Source: a bacterium (GTDB taxonomy: Bacteria; Cyanobacteriota; Vampirovibrionia; Obscuribacterales; Obscuribacteraceae). Taken from it: a stretch of DNA of 64,000 nt. The notes below the pieces were generated by a model that made no database searches, had not been told where the DNA came from, and saw only the letters and a program-made list of their open reading frames with translations. Made by a program: the position numbers and the translations under genes. This document shows, piece after piece, positions 42,046 to 51,091 of the stretch. How positions within the stretch are numbered: the stretch's first letter is position 1; every line of letters starts with the position of its first letter. The stretch lies in assembly GCA_018062085.1 (NCBI GenBank), contig JAGOSY010000005.1:1-64000 (forward strand), read 5' to 3'.

Positions 42046-43234
42046 AGTGGAACAACGTTCGAAGCGTGAGCTATTTCATACACAGGGTCGCCTTATGTTT
42101 GGCCAAGTGCGTGAAGATGCCGCTGTTGACCTTTTCTTGGTCAAGCAGCTCAGGTCTCCCTCTCGACTTTTTGTCATTGCCTCTGGTGGCTGTACGGCGC
42201 TTTCGCTTTTGACTGTTGACTCTTGTCAGGTCGACGCTCTCGATATTAGTCAGGCGCAAATTGCCTTGGTGGAGCTGAAAGCGGCTCTTTTTAAGCATCT
42301 TGGCTTTGCCGCGGCCAAAGAAGCATGTATCGGTGATGCTCGTGGCCTATTTGCCCAAGTGAGTGCTTTGCTTTCACCTCAGGCAAAAGCAATCATGGAC
42401 GCCCAAGGAGAGTCGCTCAAGAGCGGTTTGAATAACTGTGGTTGGGTTGATCAAAGGATGCACCAATTGACAAATGTGTTTTATTTGTTTGTGCATAGCA
42501 TTAAAGATACTAAGTATTTCCTCGGCCTTGATGATGTCGCCAAACAGCGCCAGTTCTTCCATCGGAGGTGGTGTAATTGGCAGTGGAAGCTCGCTATGAA
42601 AGTGGCTTTTAGTCGATTGTTTCTCACTCTTGCCCACGGCAAAGCTGCAGAGAAGTTGGTGCCAGACGACTTTTCTTCGGCGATGGAGAAGCGATTAGTG
42701 CGGGCATTTACTGATTTTCCCAACGCCACCAACCCCTATTTGTGGCAGGCATTTTTCGCTCAGTACAATAGCCGTGAAGCTGGCTTGCCACCCTATTTGC
42801 AGAAAGTGAATGGACTGTTGATTCAAGCCAATATCGAAAGGCTCAATCTTGTTTGCGAAGATACGGTAGCATGGCTGGAGAAGCAGCCGGCTGCCTCAAT
42901 AGATTATTTTGGCTTGTCGAATATTTTGGAACTACTGCCGCCAGAGTACGCCACTAAGCTGCACGCCCAAATTGTTCGCTGTGGGCGGCCTGGAGCCATT
43001 GTTTGTGTCCGTGCAATTTTTAAGCGGCGAACTGAGGTGTTTGAGGCGTTAGAGGCGTTTGATGTGAAAAGCGACGGGGCAGATACTAGTGATGCTGACA
43101 GTCGTAGCATAGATTTGGATCAGCGAGATTCGCACTCAATAAGGTTAGCTTTTGATCGCGCGCTCAGTGCCGAAGCGGAGAAACTGGATCGCAGTCTGTT
43201 TTGCAACTTCTATGAAATTTACCGGTGTGTTTGA
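42035..43234 (+). CDS. DUF3419 / BtaA-like aminocarboxypropyl transferase
   Basis: 399 residues from ATG 42035; the frame extends to GTG 41969 through the 18-bp repeats. BtaA uses S-adenosylmethionine to put a 3-amino-3-carboxypropyl group on diacylglycerol, the first step of betaine lipid synthesis. Family marks: LMFGQVREDAAVDLFLVKQL, RLFVIASGGCTALSLLT (SAM loop), VDALDISQAQIALVELKAAL, FLGLDDVAKQRQFFHRRWCN, DYFGLSNILELLPPEYATKL and RPGAIVCVRAIF. The exact substrate of this subgroup is not certain. The neighbouring methyltransferase could act on the product in BtaB fashion. Last-but-one gene of the operon. Confidence 0.82.
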   Translation: MEVEVEQRSKRELFHTQGRLMFGQVREDAAVDLFLVKQLRSPSRLFVIASGGCTALSLLTVDSCQVDALDISQAQIALVELKAALFKHLGFAAAKEACIGDARGLFAQVSALLSPQAKAIMDAQGESLKSGLNNCGWVDQRMHQLTNVFYLFVHSIKDTKYFLGLDDVAKQRQFFHRRWCNWQWKLAMKVAFSRLFLTLAHGKAAEKLVPDDFSSAMEKRLVRAFTDFPNATNPYLWQAFFAQYNSREAGLPPYLQKVNGLLIQANIERLNLVCEDTVAWLEKQPAASIDYFGLSNILELLPPEYATKLHAQIVRCGRPGAIVCVRAIFKRRTEVFEALEAFDVKSDGADTSDADSRSIDLDQRDSHSIRLAFDRALSAEAEKLDRSLFCNFYEIYRCV

Positions 43235-43252
43235 GCTGTCTAAGAGGTTTCG

Positions 43253-43879
43253 ATGCGACGAACAAAATTTTCTAGACTATTTACTGCTTTATTGTCCATG
43301 TCTGTTTCCCTATCTGCCACAATATTTTTGCCGTCATTGGCGCTTGCCCAAGGCAATTATCAAAACTGGTATCCCCGCGATATCAGTTTGCCGAGCGGGC
43401 ACAGTTATCCTTGCGCTCTCACTGCTATGCCAGCTAATCTTGAAGGCATTCCGGCAGCAGATAGGGCTTTCATCAATCATGTCTATGCCATGCTCTTGCA
43501 GTGCGTTCAAGCAAAGACCGTAATGATTGATACTTTGCGTGCTGATTCTGGAGGCTTTAGCCAAGCTTATAGTTCTTACTATGCCAAGACCACTCAAGCA
43601 CGCCAGAAGATTATGGCAGAGCCCCTGCCCGCTGGTCTGCAAGGCTTTCGCGATGGTGTTATTAATGCTCTTGATCAGCAAATACTTTTCTTTGGTAAAG
43701 CTTCACGAGCTAGAACTAGTGGAAAAAGCTTCCAAGAAATTATGAGCTACAGCGAAGGTCGCAACGCTTCCAGTCTACTGATTGGTGCTTGGTCGGCCAT
43801 GAGCGCGCGCTATCCTGGTCTTTCCCCAGCAGTTTCTGATAGCGCCTATCACCATCTTTGTGCTCTAGATTTGTTTTAA
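43253..43879 (+). CDS. Secreted hypothetical protein, end of the DUF3419 operon
   Basis: 208 residues from ATG 43253 (AAGAGG upstream). Signal peptide FTALLSMSVSLSATIFLPSL ending LALA. Mature part helical, with two Cys near HSYPCALTAMP and LLQCVQAK and a C-terminal YHHLCALDLF. It is 18 bp after the DUF3419 gene and in the same direction, so probably co-transcribed. No family recognised. Confidence 0.68.
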   Translation: MRRTKFSRLFTALLSMSVSLSATIFLPSLALAQGNYQNWYPRDISLPSGHSYPCALTAMPANLEGIPAADRAFINHVYAMLLQCVQAKTVMIDTLRADSGGFSQAYSSYYAKTTQARQKIMAEPLPAGLQGFRDGVINALDQQILFFGKASRARTSGKSFQEIMSYSEGRNASSLLIGAWSAMSARYPGLSPAVSDSAYHHLCALDLF

Positions 43880-43928
43880 GAGATGATGGTTATGTGTCAC
43901 TCGCACTTCACTCACATCGAAGTAGCCT

Positions 43929-44114
43929 GTGCCTAAGCTTGGGCTTTTTTCTGGCGATGAAATAGTTGATCTTTATGCTTATGCGAAATACTTGAGTACT
44001 CAAGTATTTTCTAAAACAGAGATAGTCGCAATTTGTAAATTAGGTGTATATACACCTAGTTTACATAAGAGCATAGGTGCCATCCGAGCTATCATTGCTC
44101 AAGTAACCGACTAG
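43929..44114 (+). CDS. Doubtful small protein overlying two palindromes
   Basis: 61 codons from GTG 43929 (no clear ribosome site). The sequence contains two large inverted repeats (43986-44009 and 44035-44064) that take up nearly a third of the frame, which argues that this is mostly regulatory DNA with a chance frame. If real, it is a small helical protein with KYLSTQVFSKTEIVAICKLG. A function cannot be given. Confidence 0.25.
   Translation: MPKLGLFSGDEIVDLYAYAKYLSTQVFSKTEIVAICKLGVYTPSLHKSIGAIRAIIAQVTD
43986..44009. repeat. Perfect 24-bp palindrome
   Basis: Half-site AAATACTTGAGT, mirrored exactly around GAGTACTC. First of two large palindromes between the DUF3419 operon and the hydrolase gene. 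Confidence 0.8.
44035..44064. repeat. 30-bp palindrome, one mismatched pair
   Basis: Core TAGGTGTATATACACCTA (44041-44058) is a perfect 18-bp palindrome; flanks GTAAAT / GTTTAC extend it to 30 bp with one mismatch. It lies 25 bp after the first palindrome and 77 bp before the hydrolase start; a regulator site or RNA hairpin. Confidence 0.8.
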
Positions 44115-44140
44115 GTGACCAACTAAGTAACCGGAGGCCC

Positions 44141-45079
44141 TTGAATTTGCAGGCAGCAGATCTGATCTTGCATGATCAAGTCAGAGAAAAAGATCTTGAA
44201 ATCAAAGTCACCTATCCTGACGGTGCCGATACTTATCCAGTCATTGTTTTCTCCCATGGTTTGTTGGGCAGCAAAGACGGTTACCAGCCCCTCGTGCGCT
44301 ATTGGGCAGACAACGGATACGTCGTAATTCAGCCGACACATTATGATTCTGCTGCTTTCCGTAAGCCGACTTTGACTGAACTACGAGATTTAACGCCCCT
44401 CTTTGTCGGTTGGGAAAGTCGACCTGATGACATTATTTTGATTCTAAATCAGTTGGCCAATATTGAAAGTCTCTTGCCTGAGTTCAAAGGCAAATTTGAT
44501 CACGGGCGTATTGGCATGGGTGGCCATTCTTTTGGTTCACACACGGCAATGCTTATTGGCGGCACCCAGCTTTCAGCTAATAGTTTTGGCAATTGCGGCA
44601 ATGTTGGCAGTACATCTTCGGGCAGCGGTGCTGGTGGCAAGCAATTCAGAGACGAACGGCCCTTGGCCTTCCTTCTGCTTTCTCCGCAAGGTAGTGGTCG
44701 AGCCTTGACTGAAACTGCTGATTTTAATCAGTCAGCCTGGGATGATTTTGAAAGGCCAATGATGATTGTCACCGGTACTGAAGATAAAGGTAGGCGACGT
44801 CAAGATCATGTTTGGCGGTCTGAAGCATTTAAGTATGGGGCCCCAGACGATAAGTATTTGATGGTAATTGAAGGTGGCTATCATGGCTTTGGTGGTATTA
44901 CCGGTACTAAATTTTTTGGATCTGGGCCAGCTAATGACAGCCACGTAGAGTGGGTACAGCTCTCAACTTTGGCCTTTTTTGACCACTATGTTAAAGGCTT
45001 GCTCGATGCCTCGAAATTTCTTACTGAAGGAGAGCTTGCCAAGATGAGCGGTGGGGCTGTGCAGGTCTCTTACCGTTAG
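44141..45079 (+). CDS. Alpha/beta hydrolase (chlorophyllase / PAF-acetylhydrolase-like)
   Basis: 312 residues from TTG 44141, behind a GGAGG ribosome site. Fold marks: TYPVIVFSHGLLGSKDGYQP (oxyanion region), GYVVIQPTHYDSAAFRK, the nucleophile elbow GMGGHSFGSHTAM (Ser in GHSFG), MMIVTGTEDKGRR (possible catalytic Asp) and EGGYHGFGG (His). An ester hydrolase; the substrate is unknown, although chlorophyllase and PAF-acetylhydrolase relatives act on lipid or isoprenoid esters. No signal peptide. Regulation may involve the two large palindromes upstream. Confidence 0.85.
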   Translation: MNLQAADLILHDQVREKDLEIKVTYPDGADTYPVIVFSHGLLGSKDGYQPLVRYWADNGYVVIQPTHYDSAAFRKPTLTELRDLTPLFVGWESRPDDIILILNQLANIESLLPEFKGKFDHGRIGMGGHSFGSHTAMLIGGTQLSANSFGNCGNVGSTSSGSGAGGKQFRDERPLAFLLLSPQGSGRALTETADFNQSAWDDFERPMMIVTGTEDKGRRRQDHVWRSEAFKYGAPDDKYLMVIEGGYHGFGGITGTKFFGSGPANDSHVEWVQLSTLAFFDHYVKGLLDASKFLTEGELAKMSGGAVQVSYR

Positions 45080-45223
45080 CTCAGTCATTGCTGCTTGCCC
45101 CTGTATAGCCTGTAACCACTGTATAATTAGCCATGAGTTATTAATGGGAGTGGATTGGTCTGCTACCTTCAGAGTAATAGCTTCGCGGATCTGTTTTGAC
45201 CGTTGGATTCCTGAGGATTGTAC

Positions 45224-47404
45224 ATGCGCATGTTGCCGGGTGAGCCCTATCCATTGGGAGCTACTTGGGATGGATTGGGAGTGAATTTCGCGATTTTCTC
45301 CGAGAATGCCACCAAAGTTGAACTTTGTCTTTTCGACTCAATTGATGCAGAGAAAGAGTCAGAGCGCATACTCTTGCCTGAGTACAATAACAATGTTTGG
45401 CACGTCTATTTGCCCCATGTACTTCCTGGTCAGCTCTACGGCTATCGAGTTTACGGGCCGTATAACCCAGAAAAGGGCATGCGTTTCAATGCCAATAAGT
45501 TGTTGCTAGACCCGTATGCTAAGTCGATTGTCAGACAGGTCAAATGGGATGATAGTTTATTTGGCTACAAAACCGGCGATCCTAGCAAAGACCTTAGTTT
45601 TGATACTCGTGATTCGGCACCGTATGCGCCACTGTGTGCTGTGGTCGATCCGGCTTTTTCTTGGGGCAACGATCGTCGCCCGAAAACGCCATGGCATAAG
45701 ACTGTTATCTACGAGGCCCATGTAAAAGGTCTGACGTTTCAGAATTTAGATATTCCTGAACATCTGCGCGGAACTTATGCTGCACTCGCTTGTGAGCCTG
45801 TGATTAAGCATTTGAAGAGCCTTGGTATTACGGCTGTCGAGCTTATGCCTGTGCATGTCAAAATTAATGACCGCTTTCTTTTCGATAAGGGCCTGACTAA
45901 TTATTGGGGTTATAACACTCTAGGCTATTTTGCTCCAGAGTGGCGCTTAGCCTGGAAAGATGGTGCAGTCGATCATGTGCGCGAATTCAAGATGATGGTT
46001 CGCGCTTTGCATGCTGCTGGGCTAGAGGTGATACTAGATGTAGTCTACAACCACACTGGTGAAGGCAGTCAGCTGGGTCCGACACTTAATTTCCGTGGTA
46101 TTGATAATAGTGCCTACTATCGCACCAATGCAGACGATCAGCGCTATTATGTCGACTATACCGGTTGCGGCAACACCCTCAATGTTACTCATCCTCGCGT
46201 CATTCAGCTGATTATGGATAGTCTGCGCTACTGGATTGAAGACATGCACGTCGATGGCTTCCGCTTTGATCTAGCCAGTGCTCTAGCACGTGAACTATAT
46301 GCTGTTGATAAGCTTTCGTCGTTCTTCGATGTTATTGCTCAAGACCCTGTGATTTCGCAAGTTAAGCTCATCGCCGAGCCGTGGGACTTAGGCGAGGGTG
46401 GCTATCAGGTTGGCAACTTCCCGGTATTGTGGACTGAATGGAATGGTAAATTCAGAGACATTGTGCGCAGTTTCTGGAAAGGCGATAGCGGTGTTGCTGG
46501 TGAAATGGCAACGAGACTGTCTGGTAGTAGTGACCTCTATGAGCATAGTGGGCGCGCTCCCCACGCCAGTATTAACTTCGTTACTTGCCACGATGGTTTT
46601 ACTCTCAATGATCTTGTTACATACAACAACAAGCATAATAAAGACAATCTAGAAAGCAACAATGACGGCGAGAATCACAACAATAGCTGGAACTGCGGCG
46701 TTGAAGGTTTCACGACTGATATTGAAGTTAGAGCTTTGCGGGCTCGGCAGAAGCGCAATTTGATGGCGACTCTGATGCTTTCGCTAGGTGTACCGATGAT
46801 TAGCGGCGGCGATGAACTCAGTCGTACCCAGAGAGGTAATAATAATGCCTACTGCCAAGATAGCGACATCAGTTGGTACAACTGGCAGTTGAATGAAGAG
46901 GAGCAAGAGTTTCTTGAGTTTGTCCGCAAAGTAACCCATATTCGCAAGACTCAGCCGGTATTGTTACGCCGCAAATTCTTAAGCGGAAGATTGGAAAGCC
47001 TTGAGGGAAACCGAGATGTAGCCTGGTTTAACGCCAAGGCCCAAGAACTTACTGCCAAAGAATGGACCAACCAGAGTCTACAGAGTTTTGGCATGGTGAT
47101 TGATGGTTTTGGTATTACCGAAGTTGATGAAACGGGCGATCCGATTGTTGGCAATACTCTCTTTATGCTACTCAACGCCTCTGCCCATGACATAACTTAT
47201 GTTATGCCGGCTCACTATGATTCATTCTGTACTCCGGCAAGAACGGCACAGAGTAAGGAGTGCAAAGAGGGTCGGTGGAGTTTGTTGATTGATACTTTTG
47301 ATCAATCGCGAGATCACATGCGCTTTGATTTTGGTTCAAAGTTTGTCCTCAATTCGCGCAGCTTAGTACTGTTCGAGTTATTGCAAAGTGACTTAGAGGG
47401 CTAG
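45224..47404 (+). CDS. glgX: Glycogen debranching enzyme GlgX
   Basis: 726 residues from ATG 45224 (GAGG 7 bp upstream; a TTG at 45218 is also in frame). It cleaves alpha-1,6 branches of phosphorylase-limit glycogen. The N-terminal CBM48-like domain (YPLGATWDGLGVNFAIFSEN) is followed by the GH13 barrel: VILDVVYNHTGEGS, DGFRFDLASALARE (Asp nucleophile), KLIAEPWDLGEGGYQVGNFP (Glu acid/base), NFVTCHDGFTLNDLVTYNNK (Asp), and ISGGDELSRTQRGNNNAYCQ near the end of the barrel. Family length is usual. It shows that this organism stores glycogen. Convergent with the GGDEF gene, 15 bp apart. Confidence 0.97.
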   Translation: MRMLPGEPYPLGATWDGLGVNFAIFSENATKVELCLFDSIDAEKESERILLPEYNNNVWHVYLPHVLPGQLYGYRVYGPYNPEKGMRFNANKLLLDPYAKSIVRQVKWDDSLFGYKTGDPSKDLSFDTRDSAPYAPLCAVVDPAFSWGNDRRPKTPWHKTVIYEAHVKGLTFQNLDIPEHLRGTYAALACEPVIKHLKSLGITAVELMPVHVKINDRFLFDKGLTNYWGYNTLGYFAPEWRLAWKDGAVDHVREFKMMVRALHAAGLEVILDVVYNHTGEGSQLGPTLNFRGIDNSAYYRTNADDQRYYVDYTGCGNTLNVTHPRVIQLIMDSLRYWIEDMHVDGFRFDLASALARELYAVDKLSSFFDVIAQDPVISQVKLIAEPWDLGEGGYQVGNFPVLWTEWNGKFRDIVRSFWKGDSGVAGEMATRLSGSSDLYEHSGRAPHASINFVTCHDGFTLNDLVTYNNKHNKDNLESNNDGENHNNSWNCGVEGFTTDIEVRALRARQKRNLMATLMLSLGVPMISGGDELSRTQRGNNNAYCQDSDISWYNWQLNEEEQEFLEFVRKVTHIRKTQPVLLRRKFLSGRLESLEGNRDVAWFNAKAQELTAKEWTNQSLQSFGMVIDGFGITEVDETGDPIVGNTLFMLLNASAHDITYVMPAHYDSFCTPARTAQSKECKEGRWSLLIDTFDQSRDHMRFDFGSKFVLNSRSLVLFELLQSDLEG

Positions 47405-47419
47405 TTGCAGAAACTTAGT

Positions 47420-49387
47420 TTAGTGTGCGCGGTCGTAACGTAGGCCCTTTTCTTTGCGTATTTGCTTTTGCTCAAACATTTTGGCATCACCTCGGCCTTT
47501 AAAGGCCGCCACGCCTTCATTAGGATTTAACTGCACCACACCAGCGCTGACCCCAACTACAATCTCACCTTTCACTGGAGATTCATTGGCTTGGAGCGGC
47601 CGTATACCAGATTTATCTAGATTTGGTCGAGGCACTTGTGGAACATTTGTCAGCATTCCTTGGGCGTCAACTGCAAGATTTATTTGTGCTTTTGGTGCCC
47701 CATTGTCGTTGGCTGCTGTCATTCCAGGTGTCGAGTGGAATAGCTCTCTCAGCCATTGTTTAGCAGTTCGTTGCGCTTCAAATACTTTGTCTATTTGAGC
47801 TTGACTGGCAAATTTTTTCTCGACTAAAATTTGGCCAATTAACTGACGATTTTCGGGTGATTGCTGGGATTGAATTCTTAGTGCTTCTTGAATTTGCTCT
47901 TCTTTTATACCGCCGTGCACTTTGAGCAGCTGACCTATCTGTGGCAAGAAGCGATAGGCAGTTTTGTCACCGAGTGCGGCTATGTCTTGATCGTTGTATA
48001 CCTCTAGCTTTTGGCCTTTAGTGATCTGCCCTGGTTTGAGACCAGTGCGTTCTTGTAGGCGCGCTACTTCGGCGTTGATATTGGCAGCGTCGATTTTCTC
48101 ACCGGTAATGTTAGAGCGAGCCTTGAGCAAGGTTTCGGCTAGGTCTTCTACGGTTTGGTTTTCTTTGGCGATGACTGAGCGCGGTATCGTCTTTAGTTTG
48201 GTTACTTCGGTGGGATAGTTTTCGCTTAACTGCTTAGGGGTAGGGGCGTCTTTAGCCACGCCAATGCGCATTTTTTGCTCAATACTCTGGGCCAGCTGAG
48301 TGGCCTGAGGCAGGTCTGTTTTGGGCATAACGATCATAAATTCGTCGCCGCCTTCGCGCACGTGAATATCGGTAGCGCGCTTAAAGTGACCTTTGATCAT
48401 GTCAGAAGCTTTTTTCAAAACGGCATCGCCGACATTGTGGCCAAAGTTATCGTTTGCAGCTTTGAAATTATCTAGATCGAGATAGGTCATTGACAATGGT
48501 TCGTTTTCGCGTCCGCTGCGTGCTACTTCTGTTCTCAGAGCTTCTTGGCCACCGGTTTTGTTTTTCAGCCCGGTGAGGCCATCGACTAAGGCAAATTCTT
48601 TAGCCCTTTCAGAATAACCTTTGGGGTGAACTTCTATTGGGCCTAGCGAAAAGTAGGGCTTGCCCTCGCTGACACGGGCTTGTAGGCGACTCGAAATAGC
48701 TTCTTTGCCTGCGGCTGTGCCGTAGCCTAAGCTGCCAAACATAGCACCGAAGACAGCATATGAAGCAGCGTCTTTGCCGATTTCATGGTAGTTCAGTGGG
48801 CGACCATTTAAGGCCGATGTTAGAGTAGAGTGGCCGACGCCACCAACAGCACCAGCGATTGTCGCTGTGCCTACAGTGCTTAGATAGCCAGTCTTGGCAA
48901 GTAGTGGAATAGTTTTTAGTCCGATAGAGGCACCGTCCATAGTGGCGAACGTGCCCACGCCAATGGCGATGTTGCGCAGCTTATTGACGCCAAAATCTTT
49001 GTCAGCTATCGGCACTGTTAGTTCGTACAGCCCACCAGCTGCTGCTGATTCGACGATCGGCACCGTGGTGGCTCTGCCAAATGCTGCTGCCCGCGATACG
49101 CCTACTCCTTTAGCGAGCACGGCGAACTCGACCACGCTGCCAGCGATTGTGCCAGCTGTGGTCCAGTTATTGTCGTGGCTGGGTTTGCTGATTAGGTCGG
49201 GGGCTTGTGGTCTGAACGAAGTTGTGTGCCTGATTACCTGGGCCGCACCGGCCAGCGGTTGCTCCACTGCTGTATAGGCAGCTGCATGCAGAGCATCGCC
49301 CACTCCGGCTAATAAAGTCACGTCGCTGGGGCTAACAACCTGGTCGCTAGAACTTTGCTTGTCGTTAGAATGTGCGCTAATGGGCAT
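47420..49387 (-). CDS. GGDEF protein with LysM-like and helical inserts in the catalytic domain
   Basis: 655 residues. The N-terminus is polar, then an Ala/Gly-rich hydrophobic region (about 75-225) as in the kinase-like protein at 19356. The diguanylate cyclase domain starts at about 262 (ALVDGLTGLKNKTGGQEALR), with YLDLDNFKAANDNFGHNVGD and GGDEF at 346-350. It is broken after about 375 by a segment of about 230 residues: a LysM-like stretch (about 402-465, ending GQITKGQKLEVY) and a GspE-N-like helical pair (about 481-540, QIQEALRIQSQQSPENRQLI). The last GGDEF strands (VVGVSAGVVQL, GDAKMFEQKQIRKEKG) come only at 610-655. It should make cyclic-di-GMP if the halves fold together. Confidence 0.85.
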   Translation of the reverse strand: MPISAHSNDKQSSSDQVVSPSDVTLLAGVGDALHAAAYTAVEQPLAGAAQVIRHTTSFRPQAPDLISKPSHDNNWTTAGTIAGSVVEFAVLAKGVGVSRAAAFGRATTVPIVESAAAGGLYELTVPIADKDFGVNKLRNIAIGVGTFATMDGASIGLKTIPLLAKTGYLSTVGTATIAGAVGGVGHSTLTSALNGRPLNYHEIGKDAASYAVFGAMFGSLGYGTAAGKEAISSRLQARVSEGKPYFSLGPIEVHPKGYSERAKEFALVDGLTGLKNKTGGQEALRTEVARSGRENEPLSMTYLDLDNFKAANDNFGHNVGDAVLKKASDMIKGHFKRATDIHVREGGDEFMIVMPKTDLPQATQLAQSIEQKMRIGVAKDAPTPKQLSENYPTEVTKLKTIPRSVIAKENQTVEDLAETLLKARSNITGEKIDAANINAEVARLQERTGLKPGQITKGQKLEVYNDQDIAALGDKTAYRFLPQIGQLLKVHGGIKEEQIQEALRIQSQQSPENRQLIGQILVEKKFASQAQIDKVFEAQRTAKQWLRELFHSTPGMTAANDNGAPKAQINLAVDAQGMLTNVPQVPRPNLDKSGIRPLQANESPVKGEIVVGVSAGVVQLNPNEGVAAFKGRGDAKMFEQKQIRKEKGLRYDRAH

Positions 49388-49545
49388 AAATTGATTCCTC
49401 GGTCTAAGTCTTTGTACCCAAAGTGCGGCAAGACTAGTCGCCAGTCACAATAAACGGCTCTAGCCTCTATAGTCGGCGCCGAGACGTTGCGGCTCCTGGG
49501 TGACCGTTTGGTGAATATTGAGTGATTGCAGGTCTGATGGTTCAG

Positions 49546-50883
49546 CTACTTCTCTTTCAAGATACTTTCCAGCTCAGCGGCCAGTCTGGTCTTTAAGTCG
49601 CCGCCGAAGCCAACGTGAACTACCTTGACAATGCCGTCCTTGCCGATAATTACCGATTGCGGGATACCTTCGACCTTGTAGGCATTGGCTACCTTGCCGT
49701 CTTTGTCAAGAGCGACATTGATACTTAGGCCTTGCGATCTTAGAAAAGCTTCGATTTTGCCTGGTTCTTCTCGCAGATCGATGGCATAGAATTTGATACC
49801 CTTGCTTTCGTAGGCTTTGGTTACTTCAGCTAAAATTGGCAATGCTTGGCGGCAAGGTGGGCACCAAGTGGCCCAAAAGTCTAAGACCACAACATTTTTG
49901 CCTTTTAGATCGGCTAGATTGAATTTGCCACCATCTAAGGTGCTAAGTTCAATTGCTGGTGCTTCCTTTTTCAGCAATGGGTGTTCTTCTGCTTCTGCCG
50001 CTGCTGCATGGCCAGACTCTGTTGCTGGTTTATCGCCAAAAAATGTCTTAATTTCTTTGGCTGTAGTTGGTGGTGCAAATTTAAATTCGCTGTCGGCAAT
50101 TTTTGCATCTGTAAGTTGGGTGTAATCGAAGACAATGGAGATATTTTGGTCACCGATCATTTTGCCTAGGCTTGGCGAAATTCTTCTCAGCCAAGGGGTC
50201 TTGCCGCTCTCTATCCACATGTCCCAAGCCATTTTGGGGGCCTCTACCTTGATGCGCTCGCATTCAACGCCGTCGATGGTTTCTTTGCCGATGACGCTGC
50301 CGCCGCTGATGCCGTAGACCTTCTGCATGAACTGATAGGGGTCTTCTGCAAGTAGGCACTCTAGGGCATTGAGACCACCGAAATTAAAACCAGTGGCATA
50401 GAAGAATTCGCGGTCGCGGAAAGATTCAAAGAAGGTGTTGGTGGCTTTGCCTTTGATATAACCAAGGCGTGGATTGTAGAGATAGCGATTGTCTCCGTCC
50501 ATGCGCACTTCGCTGCCGTTGTAACGATCGTGATCGCTTCCGTCTATCGTTATTGATAGTTTATTGGGGCGCTGCACAAAAATTTGGAAAGCAGTTTTGC
50601 GTTCGTCTTTTTCTGCTCCTTGGCGCACAGACATCTTGTACTGAAGTACAGTTTTGAAAGATTTGAGTCCAGCATAAAAATCTGACATTTTCTTGAGGAG
50701 CTGATCTACTTTGGCGTCTACTTTCGTATCTGGCTTTGCCTCAGGGCTTGAAGCCGCACTAGCAGCGGCCGCTTCTTTTGTGTCGCCAGCGCTGTTCGCC
50801 TGGGCGAAAGGGCAACAGCCTATGAGAATTGAAAAGCTGAGAAAAAGGGAACGAAAGGTATTGGCCGAGACTTTTAGCTGCAT
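49546..50883 (-). CDS. Secreted TlpA-type thioredoxin with N-terminal DUF2092/LolA-like domain
   Basis: 445 residues from ATG 50883. Signal peptide LFLSFSILIGCCPFAQA. The N-terminal domain (about 55-275) is beta-rich: FYAGLKSFKTVLQYKMSVRQ and FQIFVQRPNKLSITID recall LolA/DUF2092 lipoprotein carriers. The C-terminal domain is a TlpA/ResA thioredoxin (about 310-445): LADLKGKNVVVLDFWATWCP, the active WCPPC, FYAIDLREEP, VEGIPQSVIIGKDG. Likely works on the cell surface or in the periplasm, reducing disulfides or delivering a lipid. Divergent from the first kinase gene. Confidence 0.88.
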   Translation of the reverse strand: MQLKVSANTFRSLFLSFSILIGCCPFAQANSAGDTKEAAAASAASSPEAKPDTKVDAKVDQLLKKMSDFYAGLKSFKTVLQYKMSVRQGAEKDERKTAFQIFVQRPNKLSITIDGSDHDRYNGSEVRMDGDNRYLYNPRLGYIKGKATNTFFESFRDREFFYATGFNFGGLNALECLLAEDPYQFMQKVYGISGGSVIGKETIDGVECERIKVEAPKMAWDMWIESGKTPWLRRISPSLGKMIGDQNISIVFDYTQLTDAKIADSEFKFAPPTTAKEIKTFFGDKPATESGHAAAAEAEEHPLLKKEAPAIELSTLDGGKFNLADLKGKNVVVLDFWATWCPPCRQALPILAEVTKAYESKGIKFYAIDLREEPGKIEAFLRSQGLSINVALDKDGKVANAYKVEGIPQSVIIGKDGIVKVVHVGFGGDLKTRLAAELESILKEK

Positions 50884-50933
50884 GGTTTGCTCAATTCTGG
50901 GAACTCAGCAATTGTAGCCCACTTACTTAGTGA

Positions 50934-50960
50934 TTGAGAGTTTTGGCTTTCGGCTATGAT
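50934..50960 (+). promoter_or_regulatory. Possible promoter of the kinase array
   Basis: TTGAGA (50934-50939), 15-bp spacer, TATGAT (50955-50960). The spacer is shorter than ideal. It would give a 5' leader of about 30 nt to the ATT at 50999, or about 125 nt to the TTG at 51092. Confidence 0.35.
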
Positions 50961-51091
50961 AGAAGCCAACCGCTTGTCAGTAACGAGAGTACCTAACCAT
51001 TTCATCTGGCGAAAACGATCAGTCTTTTCCAACCCCAGAAGGGGCTTACGGCCGGCCAATACCTCAAGGAGCCGAGTTTGCCGCAGGCACT

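Noticed and set aside
45122..45127. TATAAT box before glgX
   Set aside because: A perfect -10 box, but the nearest -35-like TTGCCC is 21 bp away; too weak to call a promoter.
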